Shown here: positions 27,564 to 37,047 of the stretch, piece after piece
Position numbering within the stretch: position 1 is the stretch's first letter
How the letters are laid out: every line of letters begins with the position of its first letter
Notes under the pieces: generated by a model
Databases searched by the model: none
Told to the model about the DNA's origin: nothing
What the model saw: the letters and a program-made list of their open reading frames with translations, nothing else
Translations under genes and position numbers: made by a program
Assembly (NCBI RefSeq): GCF_001591005.1
Contig: NZ_BCTY01000008.1
Span: forward strand, 1-64,000
Reading direction: 5' to 3'
Length of the DNA stretch: 64,000 bases
DNA from: Sphingomonas sanguinis NBRC 13937
Lineage (GTDB): Bacteria; Pseudomonadota; Alphaproteobacteria; Sphingomonadales; Sphingomonadaceae

Positions 27564-29702
27564 TCATACCCGCTCCACCAGACTCACCACATCCGCCGCG
27601 CGCAACGCCGCGATCAGGCGCATCAGATGTTGCAGGTCGTGCACCTCGACATCGATCAGGTTGGTGTGGAAGCGCGTGTCGCGCGTATCCAGTCGGACGT
27701 TGATGATGTTGGCCTTATGCTGGCCGATGATCGTCGCCAGGATGCCCAGCGCACCGGGTTCGTTCTTGACCATGACCGAGATACGCGCGGTCGCGCCCTC
27801 GCTGTCGTCGCCCCAGGACACGTCGACCCAGTCGGTTTCCTCGTCGGTGCGGTCGGCCAGTTCGGCGAGCACCGGGCACTGGATGGCGTGGACCTCGATC
27901 CCTGCATCGGGACGGCGGAGGCCGACGATGCGGTCGCCCGGCACCGGGTGACAGCATTGCGCCAGGTCATAGGCGACGCCCGGCGTCAGTCCCTTGATCG
28001 AGATGGCGCTCGACTGCGGCGGCAGCGCGGCGACGTCCGCGCCCGCGGAGCCCGGCATCAGCGCTTCCATCACGGCGGCGTCGGACAGGGTGCGCCTGGC
28101 GATTGCGATCATCAGATGCGCCTCGTCGGGCATCTTCAATCGTTGCAGCGCATGGGTCAGCGCATCCGCGCCGATCTGGGCGGGCAGGCGGCGAACGATA
28201 TCCTCATAGAGCTTGGTGCCCAGCGTCACCTGCTCGGCGCGCTCGGCATGGCGCAGGTGGCGGCGGATCGCAGCCAGCGCCTTGCCGGTGATCGCCAGGT
28301 TCAGCCAGTTGGCCTGCGGCGTCTGTCCGGCCGAGCGCAGGATTTGCACTTGGTCGCCGTTGGAGATGACGGTCGACAGCGGCACCACTCGCCCGTTCAG
28401 CTTGGCGCCCACCGCCTGGTCGCCCAGATCGGTGTGCACGGCATAGGCGAAGTCGATCGGCGTCGCGCCCTTCGGCAGCTGGATCAGTTCGCCCTTGGGG
28501 GTGAAGGCGAAGATGCGATCCTGATACATCGCCATCTTCGTATGCTCGATCAGCTCTTCGGGGCTGTCCGAGGTGTCCAGGATTTCGACCAGATCGCGAA
28601 TCCAGCTGACCTGCGCATCGTGGCGGGTCGCCTGTTTATAGGTCCAATGCGCGGCCAGGCCGAAATCGGCCTCGGCGTGCATTTCGGGGGTGCGAATCTG
28701 GATTTCGATACGCGCATTGTCGGCATGGATGACGCTGGTGTGCAGCGAGCGATAGCCGTTGCGCTTGGGCGTCGAGATATAGTCCTTGAACCGCCCCGGC
28801 ACCATCGGCCAGCGGCGATGGATCAGCCCCAGCGCGCGATAGCAATCCTCTTCGGTCGGCACGATCGCGCGGAAGGCCATGACGTCGGACAGCTGCTCGA
28901 AGCTGATATGCCGCTCGTTCATCTTGCGGAAGATTGAGAAGGCGGACTTTTCGCGCCCCGTCACGTCCGCCTCGACGCCGCCGCGCGACATCAGCAGCTT
29001 CAGGCCCGAGGCGATCTTGGAAATCCGGTCGCCGCCGCCTTCCTTCATCTGGGCGAGGCGCAAGCTGATCGATTCATAGGCTTCGGGTTCGAGTTGCTGG
29101 AAGGAGAGCATCTGCATCTCCTTCATGAACTCGTACATGCCGATCCGCTCGGCGAGCGGGGCATAGATGTCCATCGTCTCCTTCGCGATGCGGCGGCGCT
29201 TTTCCGGCTTCGCGATGTGATGGAGGGTGCGCATATTGTGGAGCCGGTCGGCCAGCTTCACCAGCAGGACGCGGATATCGTCCGACATGGCGAGCAGGAA
29301 CTTGCGCAGGTTTTCGGCGGCGCGTTCGTTCTCGGTCTGCGCCTCGATCTTGGACAGCTTGGTCACGCCGTCGACCAGCCGCGCGACATTGGGACCGAAC
29401 AGCCGCTCGATCTCGTCATAGGTGGCGACGGTATCCTCGATCGTGTCGTGCAGGATGGCGGTCGCGATCGTCTCGTCATCCAGATGCAGGTCGGTCAGGA
29501 TGCCCGCGACCTCGATCGGATGGCTGAAATAGGGATCGCCCGAGGCACGTTTCTGGCTGCCATGCGCCTTCATCGAGAAGACATAGGCGCGGTTCAGCAG
29601 CGCCTCATCGGCCTGGGGGTCATAGTCGAGCACGCGGTCGACGAGTTCATACTGGCGGAGCACGGGATCAGGTTTGCTTGGCGGCGTTGGGCATTGCAAC
29701 AT
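27564..29702 (-). CDS. rsh: Bifunctional (p)ppGpp synthetase/hydrolase RelA/SpoT
   Basis: This 712-residue enzyme makes and degrades the stringent-response alarmone (p)ppGpp. Domains in order are HD hydrolase (HPIEVAGILTDLHLDDETIA, HDTIEDT and KLADRLHNMRTL), synthetase (about 240-350), TGS (FAFTPKGELIQLPKGATPID), a helical domain and a C-terminal ACT domain. The hydrolase HD residues look intact. The ATG at 29702 gives the longest form, but the GTG at 29663 (reading MLRQYELVDRV) may be the true start. It is the only such gene in the window. Confidence 0.93.
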   Translation of the reverse strand: MLQCPTPPSKPDPVLRQYELVDRVLDYDPQADEALLNRAYVFSMKAHGSQKRASGDPYFSHPIEVAGILTDLHLDDETIATAILHDTIEDTVATYDEIERLFGPNVARLVDGVTKLSKIEAQTENERAAENLRKFLLAMSDDIRVLLVKLADRLHNMRTLHHIAKPEKRRRIAKETMDIYAPLAERIGMYEFMKEMQMLSFQQLEPEAYESISLRLAQMKEGGGDRISKIASGLKLLMSRGGVEADVTGREKSAFSIFRKMNERHISFEQLSDVMAFRAIVPTEEDCYRALGLIHRRWPMVPGRFKDYISTPKRNGYRSLHTSVIHADNARIEIQIRTPEMHAEADFGLAAHWTYKQATRHDAQVSWIRDLVEILDTSDSPEELIEHTKMAMYQDRIFAFTPKGELIQLPKGATPIDFAYAVHTDLGDQAVGAKLNGRVVPLSTVISNGDQVQILRSAGQTPQANWLNLAITGKALAAIRRHLRHAERAEQVTLGTKLYEDIVRRLPAQIGADALTHALQRLKMPDEAHLMIAIARRTLSDAAVMEALMPGSAGADVAALPPQSSAISIKGLTPGVAYDLAQCCHPVPGDRIVGLRRPDAGIEVHAIQCPVLAELADRTDEETDWVDVSWGDDSEGATARISVMVKNEPGALGILATIIGQHKANIINVRLDTRDTRFHTNLIDVEVHDLQHLMRLIAALRAADVVSLVERV

Positions 29703-29815
29703 TTTTGATGCGATCAGGGTGATCGAGGCCTTCTTAAGCCCTTTTCTTCTTCAAGCCCCTTTCCCGGCAGGGGGAGGGGTTGGGGAGGGGCAAGAGGTGA
29801 GGGTAAGACTTCACC
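29703..29815. other. Short gap with GC-skewed repeat remnant
   Basis: The gap between the helicase end and the RelA/SpoT start contains CCCCTTTCCCGGCAGGGGGA and GGGGTTGGGGAGGGG-type tracts similar to the palindromic repeat family, but no complete copy. Nothing else is seen. Confidence 0.4.
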
Positions 29816-32254
29816 TCACTCCCCCATCGCCTCCGCCGCCAACGCCTCCGCCTCGATCAACAGATCGTCATCCGCGCTCCCCGTCGACACCTTCTCCCGC
29901 CCGATCAGCACCAGCACGGGTACGGCGAGCGGGCTCACCCGCTCCAGATCGACATGCAGCATCGTGCCGCCCGCCCGGTCGAGCAGGTTCGCCAGTCGCC
30001 CGACATCGGTCATCCGCGCCCGCGCATCGTCCCATGCCGCCTGGAGCAGTAGATGGCCGGGCTCGTATTTGCGCAGCACGTCGTAGATCAGGTCGGTCGA
30101 AAAGGTCACCTGCCGCCCGGTCTTGCGCTTGCCGGGATGCTGGCGCTCGACCAGCCCGCCGATCACCGCGACCTCGCGAAAGGCGCGCTTCAGAAGATGC
30201 GATTGCTGCACCCAATCGACGAACTCGTTTTCGAGGATGTCGGGCGAGAACAGGCTGGCCGGATCGGTCACCTTCTCCAGCCCGTAACAGGCCAGCGCAT
30301 AGTCGCTGGCGACGAAGCCGAGCGGCTTCAGCCCCTGCGCCTCCATCCGCCGGGTGATCAGCATCCCCAGCGACTGGTGCGCGTTCCACCCCTCGAAGCT
30401 ATAGGCGACCATATAGTGCCGCCCCTCGCGCGGGAAGGTCTCGACCAGCAGCTGGCCGGGGCGGGGCAGGACCGAGCGGCGGTCCTGCATCTCCAGCCAG
30501 TCATGCACGTCCTCTGGGAAACGATCCCATGCGCGCCGGTCGGCGAGGAATTCGCGCACCCGGTCGGCAAGGCTGGTCGACAGCGGCATCCGGCTGCCGC
30601 CATAGGTCGGGATGCGGGCGGGACGCGAAGTGGCGCGGACGATCAGATCCTCGCCGTCGATCGACTCCACCTCCAGGCTCAATCCGGCAAAGAAGAAGGT
30701 ATCGCCCGGCGCCAGGGTCGCGGCAAAGCCTTCTTCGACCCGGCCCAGCTGGCGGCCGTTGCGGAAACGGACCTTCAGCATCGTCGCCTCGACGATGATC
30801 CCGGCGTTCAGGCGATGCTGGGCGATGAATTGCGGATGGGTGACGCGCCACAGGCCGTCCGGCTGCTGCACCAGCCGCTTGAACTTGTCATAGGCGCGCA
30901 AGGAATAGCCGCCGTCCGCGATGAAGTGCAGCACCCGGTCGAACGTCTCATCGTCCAGCGCCGAATAGGGCATGGCCGAGCGGATCTCGTCCAGCAGCGC
31001 CCCCTGCTCGAACGGCGCGGCACAGGCGCAGGCCATGACATGCTGCGCCAGCACGTCGAGCGCGCCCTGGCGGAAGATGTCGGGGTCCAGCTCGCCCGCC
31101 TCCACCGCATCGAGCGCGGCGCGCGCCTCCAGATATTCGAAGCGGTTGCCGGGGACCAGGATCGCGCGGCTCGATTCGTCCAGCCGGTGATTGGCGCGGC
31201 CGATCCGCTGGAGGAGGCGCGACGAGCCCTTGGGCGCGCCCATCTGGATCACGCAATCGACATCGCCCCAGTCGACGCCCAGGTCTAGGCTGGCGGTCGC
31301 GACCAGCGCGCGGAGTTTGCCGTCCGCCATCGCGGCTTCTACCTTCTGCCGCGCCTCCAGCGAGAGCGAGCCGTGATGGACGCCGATCGGCAGGCTCTTG
31401 TCGTTCGCCTTCCACAGATCCTGGAAGATCAGCTCGGCCAGACTGCGCGTGTTGCAGAAGACGATGGTGGTCCGGTTCGCCTCGATCACGCGCATGACCT
31501 GGGCGGCGGCATAGCGACCGGAATGGCCTGCCCAGGGGACGCGGTCCTCGGGCAGCAGGATCGATATGTCGGGCGGCGCACCGGGCTCGCCGGTGACGAG
31601 GCCGACCGCATCGATATCGCCATCGGGCGCCAGCCAGGCACGATAGCCGTCCGGGTCCGCCACCGTCGCCGACAATGCGACGCGGCGCAGATCGGGGGAC
31701 AGCCGCTGCAACCGCGCCATGCACAAGGACAGCAGGTCGCCGCGCTTGCCGGTGGCGAAGGCGTGGACCTCGTCGACGACGATGGTCTTCAGGCCGGCGA
31801 ACATGGTCTCCGCATCGGAATAGCTGAGCAGCAGCGACAGCGATTCCGGTGTGGTGAGGAGGATCTGTGGCGGCTTCACCCGTTGCCGCGCCTTCTTGTC
31901 CGACGAGGTGTCGCCGGTCCGCGTCTCGACCCGGATGTCCAGGCCCATCTCCTCGATCGGCGTGACGAGGTTGCGGCGGATATCGACCGCCAACGCCTTC
32001 AGCGGCGAGACATAGAGCGTGTGCAGACCCTCGCTCGGGGCTTCGATCAGTTCGGTCAGGGTCGGCAGAAACCCCGCCAGCGTCTTGCCCGCACCCGTCG
32101 TCGCGACCAGCAGCGCGTGGCGGCCTGCGCGCGCTTCCTCCAGCATCGCCAGCTGATGGGTGCGTGGCGACCAGCCCTTGGCGGCGAACCAGTCGGTCAG
32201 GGCGGGGGGAAGGGAACCGGGGGGCATCCCGAAGGATATAGGTATCATGGTCAA
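29816..32254 (-). CDS. Ligase-associated Lhr-type DEXH-box helicase
   Basis: The 812-residue product is a superfamily 2 DNA helicase of the Lhr-like 'ligase-associated DNA damage response' type. Motifs are ATTGAGKTLAGFLP (I), TPESLSLLL (Ic), VVDEVHAFATGKRGD (II, DEVH), ALSATVADPDGY (III), and RIGRANHR (VI) with the Lhr-specific C-terminal extension. The ATG at 32254 overlaps the start of the divergent exonuclease by 8 bases; an ATG at 32227 (MPPGSLPPAL) is another possible start. With the exonuclease it forms two parts of a known repair set. Confidence 0.88.
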   Translation of the reverse strand: MTMIPISFGMPPGSLPPALTDWFAAKGWSPRTHQLAMLEEARAGRHALLVATTGAGKTLAGFLPTLTELIEAPSEGLHTLYVSPLKALAVDIRRNLVTPIEEMGLDIRVETRTGDTSSDKKARQRVKPPQILLTTPESLSLLLSYSDAETMFAGLKTIVVDEVHAFATGKRGDLLSLCMARLQRLSPDLRRVALSATVADPDGYRAWLAPDGDIDAVGLVTGEPGAPPDISILLPEDRVPWAGHSGRYAAAQVMRVIEANRTTIVFCNTRSLAELIFQDLWKANDKSLPIGVHHGSLSLEARQKVEAAMADGKLRALVATASLDLGVDWGDVDCVIQMGAPKGSSRLLQRIGRANHRLDESSRAILVPGNRFEYLEARAALDAVEAGELDPDIFRQGALDVLAQHVMACACAAPFEQGALLDEIRSAMPYSALDDETFDRVLHFIADGGYSLRAYDKFKRLVQQPDGLWRVTHPQFIAQHRLNAGIIVEATMLKVRFRNGRQLGRVEEGFAATLAPGDTFFFAGLSLEVESIDGEDLIVRATSRPARIPTYGGSRMPLSTSLADRVREFLADRRAWDRFPEDVHDWLEMQDRRSVLPRPGQLLVETFPREGRHYMVAYSFEGWNAHQSLGMLITRRMEAQGLKPLGFVASDYALACYGLEKVTDPASLFSPDILENEFVDWVQQSHLLKRAFREVAVIGGLVERQHPGKRKTGRQVTFSTDLIYDVLRKYEPGHLLLQAAWDDARARMTDVGRLANLLDRAGGTMLHVDLERVSPLAVPVLVLIGREKVSTGSADDDLLIEAEALAAEAMGE

Positions 32255-33245
32255 GCTCGGCGACTGGATACAGCCCCATAAACATGGGATTTACGTGGCC
32301 CCCGCCGATGTGTGGGTCGATCCGTCCGAGCCGGAGGCCAAGGCGCTGGTGACCCACGGCCATGCCGACCATGCGCGCGGCGGGCACGGCACGGTCTGGG
32401 CGACCCCCGATACGCTGGCGATCATGGAAGCGCGCTACGGCCCGCAGAACGGTGTCGGCGTCGGCTATGGCGAGACGATCCGGCTGGGCGAGGTGGATGT
32501 CGGCTTCGTGCCTGCGGGCCATGTGCTGGGATCGGCGCAGATCGTGCTCGACTATCGCGGCGAACGGGTGGTGGTGTCGGGGGACTATAAACGCCGCGCC
32601 GACCCGACCTGTACGCCGTTCGAGCCGGTGAAGTGCGACGTATTTGTCACCGAGGCGACCTTCGCACTGCCTGTCTTCCGCCATCCAGAGACGGGGGACG
32701 AGATCGACAAGCTGATCGCCCGCCTCCACGCCAATCCGACGCGCTGCGTGCTGGTCGGTGCCTATGCGCTGGGCAAGGCACAGCGGGTGATCGCCGAACT
32801 TCGCGTGCGCGGGCATGAGGCGCCCATTTATCTCCACGGTGCGCTGGCGCGGCTATGCGCGCTTTATCAGGAGCTGGGCGTCAACCTGGGCGAGTTGCGC
32901 ATGGTCGCGGACACGCCCAAGGCCGAGATGGCGGGCCATGTCGTGATGTGCCCGCCGGGCGCGCTCAACGATCGCTGGTCGCGGCGGTTGCCCGATCCGA
33001 TCACGGCGATGGCCAGCGGCTGGATGCGGGTGCGCCAGCGTGCGCGGCAGAAGAATGTCGAGCTGCCGCTGATCCTGTCCGATCACGCCGATTGGGACGA
33101 GCTGACCCAGACCCTGACCGAGATCGCCCCGCGCGAGGTGTGGGTAACCCATGGACGCGAGGAAGCGTTGGTCCACTGGTGCGAGACCCGGCAGATGAAG
33201 GCGCGGGCCCTGGCGCTGGTGGGGTTCGAGGATGAGGATGATTGA
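32247..33245 (+). CDS. Ligase-associated DNA damage response exonuclease (MBL fold)
   Basis: The 332-residue product is a metallo-beta-lactamase-fold nuclease of the CPSF/SNM1-like group. It has the metal site THGHADHARGG (HxHxDH), then PAGHVLGSAQIVLDY, the Asp of VVSGDYKRR and the C-terminal LSDHADWDEL and WVTHGREEAL motifs. Such exonucleases usually sit beside the Lhr-like helicase, as here, and an ATP-dependent DNA ligase, which is missing next to it. The ATG at 32247 has AAGGATATAGG upstream. Confidence 0.88.
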   Translation: MVKLGDWIQPHKHGIYVAPADVWVDPSEPEAKALVTHGHADHARGGHGTVWATPDTLAIMEARYGPQNGVGVGYGETIRLGEVDVGFVPAGHVLGSAQIVLDYRGERVVVSGDYKRRADPTCTPFEPVKCDVFVTEATFALPVFRHPETGDEIDKLIARLHANPTRCVLVGAYALGKAQRVIAELRVRGHEAPIYLHGALARLCALYQELGVNLGELRMVADTPKAEMAGHVVMCPPGALNDRWSRRLPDPITAMASGWMRVRQRARQKNVELPLILSDHADWDELTQTLTEIAPREVWVTHGREEALVHWCETRQMKARALALVGFEDEDD

Positions 33246-33263
33246 GCGGCTGTAGCGCTGGGC

Positions 33264-35075
33264 CTACGCCAAAGCCAAGGGCCGCGCCGGTTCCGCCACT
33301 GCCGATCCCGGTACGGCGAATACCCCCTTTTTCGCCAACTGCTCGCCCGGCCGAACCTTTGCGGTCTCCATTGCCAGCCATGGCGCGAGCAACAGCCCCA
33401 GCGTCACCGGCGACAACCACGCCCCCAACACCGGGTTGAGGAACGACACGCCCAGCAGCACCAAACCCACGCCCCAATGCCAGTAATAGCGCGGCATCGC
33501 ATCCGCCGCCGCCAGCCCGTCACGCACCCGGCTCTGCGGGTTCCAGCCCGACGGCTTGCCGCGCACGATGTTGATCAGGTCGATCGTCTGGGTCAGCGCG
33601 ATCACCGGCGCGGTCAGGATCGAGAGCGGCACGTCGAGCGCGACCGAAGACAGAATGCCGCGCACCCCGCCATAACTTGCCCGGCGGTCGCGGTCGGCCA
33701 TCGCCCAGATCATGCTGAGGATCTTCGGCCCGAACAGCAGCACCAGGGTCACCGCCAGCACCCGCGCCGAGGTAACGGCATGGACCGTCGCGGCATCGTC
33801 GGACAGGCTCTGCGCGATCGAGGTGGCGATCAGGACCAGCCAGGCGGGCGACATCAGATAGGCCGACGCGCCGATCAGTAGCTGCATCCGGCTGGTCGGG
33901 TGGAAACCGCTCGCACCCAGCAGTTTCAGATGCTGGATATTGCCCTGCGCCCAGCGCCGGTCGCGCACCGCCTGGTCGATCAGGGTGGGCGGAAACTCCT
34001 CGAAACTATCCTCGACCATCAGCATGTGCAGCCGCCAGCCGCGCCGCCGCAGCAGCGCCGCCTCCACCATGTCATGGCTCATGATCGTGCCGCCGAAGGG
34101 CGGGCTTCCGGGCAAATCGGGCAAGCCGCAGCTTTCGGCAAAGGCGCGGATACGGATCAGCGCGTTGTGCCCCCAGAAGGTCGATTCCGACCCGGACCAC
34201 CACACCAGCCCGGCGGTTGAGATCGGCCCATAGAAACGGCTGGCGAACTGCATCCAGCGCTGGAAGAAGGTCGTCGCGCCAATGATCATCGGCACGGTCT
34301 GGAGCAGGGCGATCGAGGGGCGCTGCTCCATGATCTGCGCCATGCCGACGATCGTGTCGCCGCCCATCAGGCTGTCGGCGTCGAGCATCAGCATGAAGTC
34401 GTACGCGCCGCCATGGTTGCGCACCCATTCGGCGACATTGCCCGGCTTACGGCCGACATTCTCGGTCCGGCGGCGATAATAAAGCGGCACCCGCAGCCGG
34501 GGGGCCAGCCGTTCCCAGGCGGCACGCTCCTCGGCCTCGGCGGCTTGCCCGGAATCGGAGAGGACGAAAAAGGCGAAGCGGTCGGCGGCTCCGGCACGGT
34601 CGATCATCGTCGCCATGCGCGCGATCCGGTCATACACCGCATCGACATCCTCATTATGCACCGGCACCAGCACCGCCGTCCGGGCCGAGGGCGGGCTACT
34701 GCCGCGCGGCGCAGGCGTGATGCCCGGATGTGCACCCGAGATCAGCAGGATGAAGCCGATCGCCGCCGTCACGAAGCCGAACGAAATCCAGGCGAAGAGC
34801 GGGAAGAACAACAGCAGGAGCAGCCCGTCGAGCAGGCTGAACCCGTCGCTGAGCAGCGCCTCCTTGACCGAAGCCGAGGCGGCGGTCGCCAGCAGGCCCG
34901 TCAGCAGGATGAGCAGCAGTCGCCGGGTCAGGATGTCGTCGGGCGACAGGTTGACACCGGGGCGCGGCTCGGGCGCGTTGTGCGGCGGGGGCGGGCCGTC
35001 GAACCGCTGTACCGGCATGTCCAGCGGCGCGGGATCGGGCATGATCGGCGGCATCACGCCGTGCCGCCCGCTCAT
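33264..35075 (-). CDS. opgH: Glucans biosynthesis glucosyltransferase OpgH (MdoH)
   Basis: This inner-membrane glucosyltransferase of 603 residues makes the beta-1,2 backbone of osmoregulated periplasmic glucans. N-terminal and C-terminal membrane helices flank a GT2 domain with TAVLVPVHNEDVDAVYDR and a metal-binding LMLDADSLMGGDTIVGM; a QxxRW-like motif appears in RDRRWAQGNIQHL. The ATG overlaps the opgG stop (ATGA), so the two are translated together. It is convergent with the exonuclease, 18 bases apart. Confidence 0.93.
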   Translation of the reverse strand: MSGRHGVMPPIMPDPAPLDMPVQRFDGPPPPHNAPEPRPGVNLSPDDILTRRLLLILLTGLLATAASASVKEALLSDGFSLLDGLLLLLFFPLFAWISFGFVTAAIGFILLISGAHPGITPAPRGSSPPSARTAVLVPVHNEDVDAVYDRIARMATMIDRAGAADRFAFFVLSDSGQAAEAEERAAWERLAPRLRVPLYYRRRTENVGRKPGNVAEWVRNHGGAYDFMLMLDADSLMGGDTIVGMAQIMEQRPSIALLQTVPMIIGATTFFQRWMQFASRFYGPISTAGLVWWSGSESTFWGHNALIRIRAFAESCGLPDLPGSPPFGGTIMSHDMVEAALLRRRGWRLHMLMVEDSFEEFPPTLIDQAVRDRRWAQGNIQHLKLLGASGFHPTSRMQLLIGASAYLMSPAWLVLIATSIAQSLSDDAATVHAVTSARVLAVTLVLLFGPKILSMIWAMADRDRRASYGGVRGILSSVALDVPLSILTAPVIALTQTIDLINIVRGKPSGWNPQSRVRDGLAAADAMPRYYWHWGVGLVLLGVSFLNPVLGAWLSPVTLGLLLAPWLAMETAKVRPGEQLAKKGVFAVPGSAVAEPARPLALA

Positions 35076-36592
35076 GGCAGGAACACCGGCATGAGCACCG
35101 TCTCGGTCAGTGCCGTGTCACCGCGCTTCAGGAACAGGCGAACGTCCGCCGGTCCCTGACCCTCGGGCGCGATATCGGCGGTGACGCGCCAGCGATTGGC
35201 CTGCCCCACCACCGGATAGGCGGCTTGGGTCAGCAGCTTGCCGCGCGACACCCCGATCTCGGCCGTCACGCCGCTCTGCCGGTCGAGCCCGGCGAGCACC
35301 GAGCCGATAAAATCCACGACCAGCTTGCGCGCGCCAGGCGTCGGCTCGGCACCCGGGCGTCCTGCGGCCCCGGTCCAGCTGTCGACCGCATGGGCGGCCG
35401 CGGGCCCGACGGTCGGGTCGGTCGATCCCCAGCTCAACCGGTAATCGAACTGCCGCTTCTGCCCGGCCTTGGGCGCGTCGGCGGGGTTCCAGAAGGCGAC
35501 GATATTGTCGACCGTCTCGGACGCGGTGGGAAAGGCATAGAGCATCACCTGGCCCCGGCCCCAATCGCCCTGCGGCTGCACCCACAGGTTCGCGCGGCGG
35601 TCGTAAAAAGCGCCGTCATCCTGGTAATGGTCGAACGCCCGGTCGCGCTGGAGCAGGCCGAAGCCGCGTGGGTTGGTATCGGCGAAGCTGTCGAGCGTGG
35701 GACGCGGCGGATTGACCAACGGCCGCCACAGCCGCTCGCCCGCACCCGTCAGCAGCGCCAGGCCGTCGGAATCGTGAATCTCGGGCCGCCAATCGCTGCC
35801 GCCCGCGCGGTTGCCCTCGCCATACCAGAACATGCTGGTCGCGGGCGCGATGCCCAGCCGCTCGACATCGCGGCGGAAGAACAGGACGGCGGAGATGCGT
35901 TGCTCCACCCCGCCCGCGCCCTTGGCCGACTCGATGCGGTATGCGCCGGTGACGCTGGGCCCGTCGAGCAGCGCGTGGACGGTGTAGCTTTGCGCCCCCG
36001 TCCGCTCGATCCAAAAGTCGGTGAAGGCGGGAAATTCCTCACGTCCGTCGATGCCGGTGTCGATGGCGATACCCCGCGCCGACAGGCCATATTGGTCCTG
36101 CGCGCCCGCCGTGCGGAAATAGGACGCGCCCTGAAAGGCCAGCCAGTCGCTCTTCCCGTCCGCCGTCATCGCCCGAAAACCGGCAATGCCCAGCGGCGGC
36201 GCGTGGCCTGCCTCGGCTGTGAAGAGCGAAGGAAAAAAGGGGACGGTACGGGCCTGTCCGCCTTCGACGATATGGATGCCGACCGGGTTGGGGGCGTAGC
36301 GGCCGAGCGGGAACAGGCGGATGCCGCCCGCCAGCGTCTGATCGTCGCGGTAGCGGATGGTGCCGACCGCGTCATAGTCGATCGCGGCGGCGGCCTCGAC
36401 CTTGGCTTGCGGGCGATAGGGGCGTCGCGCAAGCGACTCGGCGCGCGATTGAAGGGCGTCCCAGGAAAAGGGCTCGGGCTTGCCCAGCTTGACGCCTGCG
36501 GGCGCGGCCTGGGCGGGGGCGCGACCGGCAATGGCGGGCGCGAGGCCCAAGGCGGCAAAGGCCGCAACCAGTTCTCGACGATTGGCGTGCAT
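35072..36592 (-). CDS. opgG: Periplasmic glucan biosynthesis protein OpgG/OpgD (MdoG family)
   Basis: The product of about 506 residues acts on glucan chains in the periplasm. It begins MHANRRELVAAFAALGLAPA, with a twin-Arg that may be a Tat signal (as in OpgD) followed by a hydrophobic stretch. The mature part matches the family (FSWDALQSRAESLARRPYR, FAKTNPRGFGL-like FADTNPRGFGLLQRDRAFDHY and the YDRRANLWVQPQGDWGRG segment). The ATG at 36592 has GAGAGGTG five bases upstream; a GTG at 36598 is in frame. The protein may be OpgD rather than OpgG. It starts the opgG-opgH operon. Confidence 0.88.
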   Translation of the reverse strand: MHANRRELVAAFAALGLAPAIAGRAPAQAAPAGVKLGKPEPFSWDALQSRAESLARRPYRPQAKVEAAAAIDYDAVGTIRYRDDQTLAGGIRLFPLGRYAPNPVGIHIVEGGQARTVPFFPSLFTAEAGHAPPLGIAGFRAMTADGKSDWLAFQGASYFRTAGAQDQYGLSARGIAIDTGIDGREEFPAFTDFWIERTGAQSYTVHALLDGPSVTGAYRIESAKGAGGVEQRISAVLFFRRDVERLGIAPATSMFWYGEGNRAGGSDWRPEIHDSDGLALLTGAGERLWRPLVNPPRPTLDSFADTNPRGFGLLQRDRAFDHYQDDGAFYDRRANLWVQPQGDWGRGQVMLYAFPTASETVDNIVAFWNPADAPKAGQKRQFDYRLSWGSTDPTVGPAAAHAVDSWTGAAGRPGAEPTPGARKLVVDFIGSVLAGLDRQSGVTAEIGVSRGKLLTQAAYPVVGQANRWRVTADIAPEGQGPADVRLFLKRGDTALTETVLMPVFLP

Positions 36593-36598
36593 CGGCAC

Positions 36599-37047
36599 CT
36601 CTCATGGCGGACAAGGCCGGACAGCGCTTCGCATGTTCGGGCTGTTGTGCAACGCAACATGCGGCGATCGGTTGCGACAGCGCCTTCAGTTGCTAAAAAT
36701 GGTATATTATAATGGACGAAGGTCCGATTTTATGATATTCCATCAATCAGATCGCGAGGGGGGCCTTGAATGATCCTATGGTGCAGTGGCGTTCCTTGCC
36801 TGCTGCGCGACTGATTTTCACTCACCGGATGACGGGAGCGGCCATGTGTCGCGCGTTCGTCAAAAAGAGCCCGTAGGGGCGCCGTGCGGAGCATGGTGCC
36901 GCCATGAGCGCCGCCCCGACCCGATTACGAGACTGTTTACCCCAGCCTGTCCCGCTCGGCCTTGGCCGGGCGGGGCTTTTTTTAGGTATCGGGTACGGCG
37001 CTCAAGCGACGTCAAACGCCGCTTTGCTGCATTGGTTCCGCCGTTTT
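36599..37047 (+). ncRNA. Candidate small RNA region ending in an orphan terminator
   Basis: No convincing protein gene fits this 449-base gap. On the plus strand a perfect TATAAT (36708-36713) is preceded at 17 bases by TTCAGT (36685-36690). A strong intrinsic terminator follows at 36951-36983. The flanking genes are both on the minus strand, so the terminator must serve a plus-strand transcript of about 265 bases. A tiny ORF MCRAFVKKSP (36844) with GGGAG before it could be a leader peptide. The local base composition around 36700 is AT-rich against the rest of the window. Confidence 0.45.
36951..36983 (+). terminator. Orphan intrinsic terminator on the plus strand
   Basis: The stem CCCGCTCGGCC with GGCCGGGCGGG and a short TT loop is followed by seven Ts (CTTTTTTTAGG). 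No annotated plus-strand gene ends here, which is why a small RNA is proposed. Confidence 0.85.

Noticed and set aside
36841-37020. A longer coding sequence across the orphan terminator
   Set aside because: A plus-strand frame starting at 36904 runs through the T-run, has no ribosome binding site and no family match.
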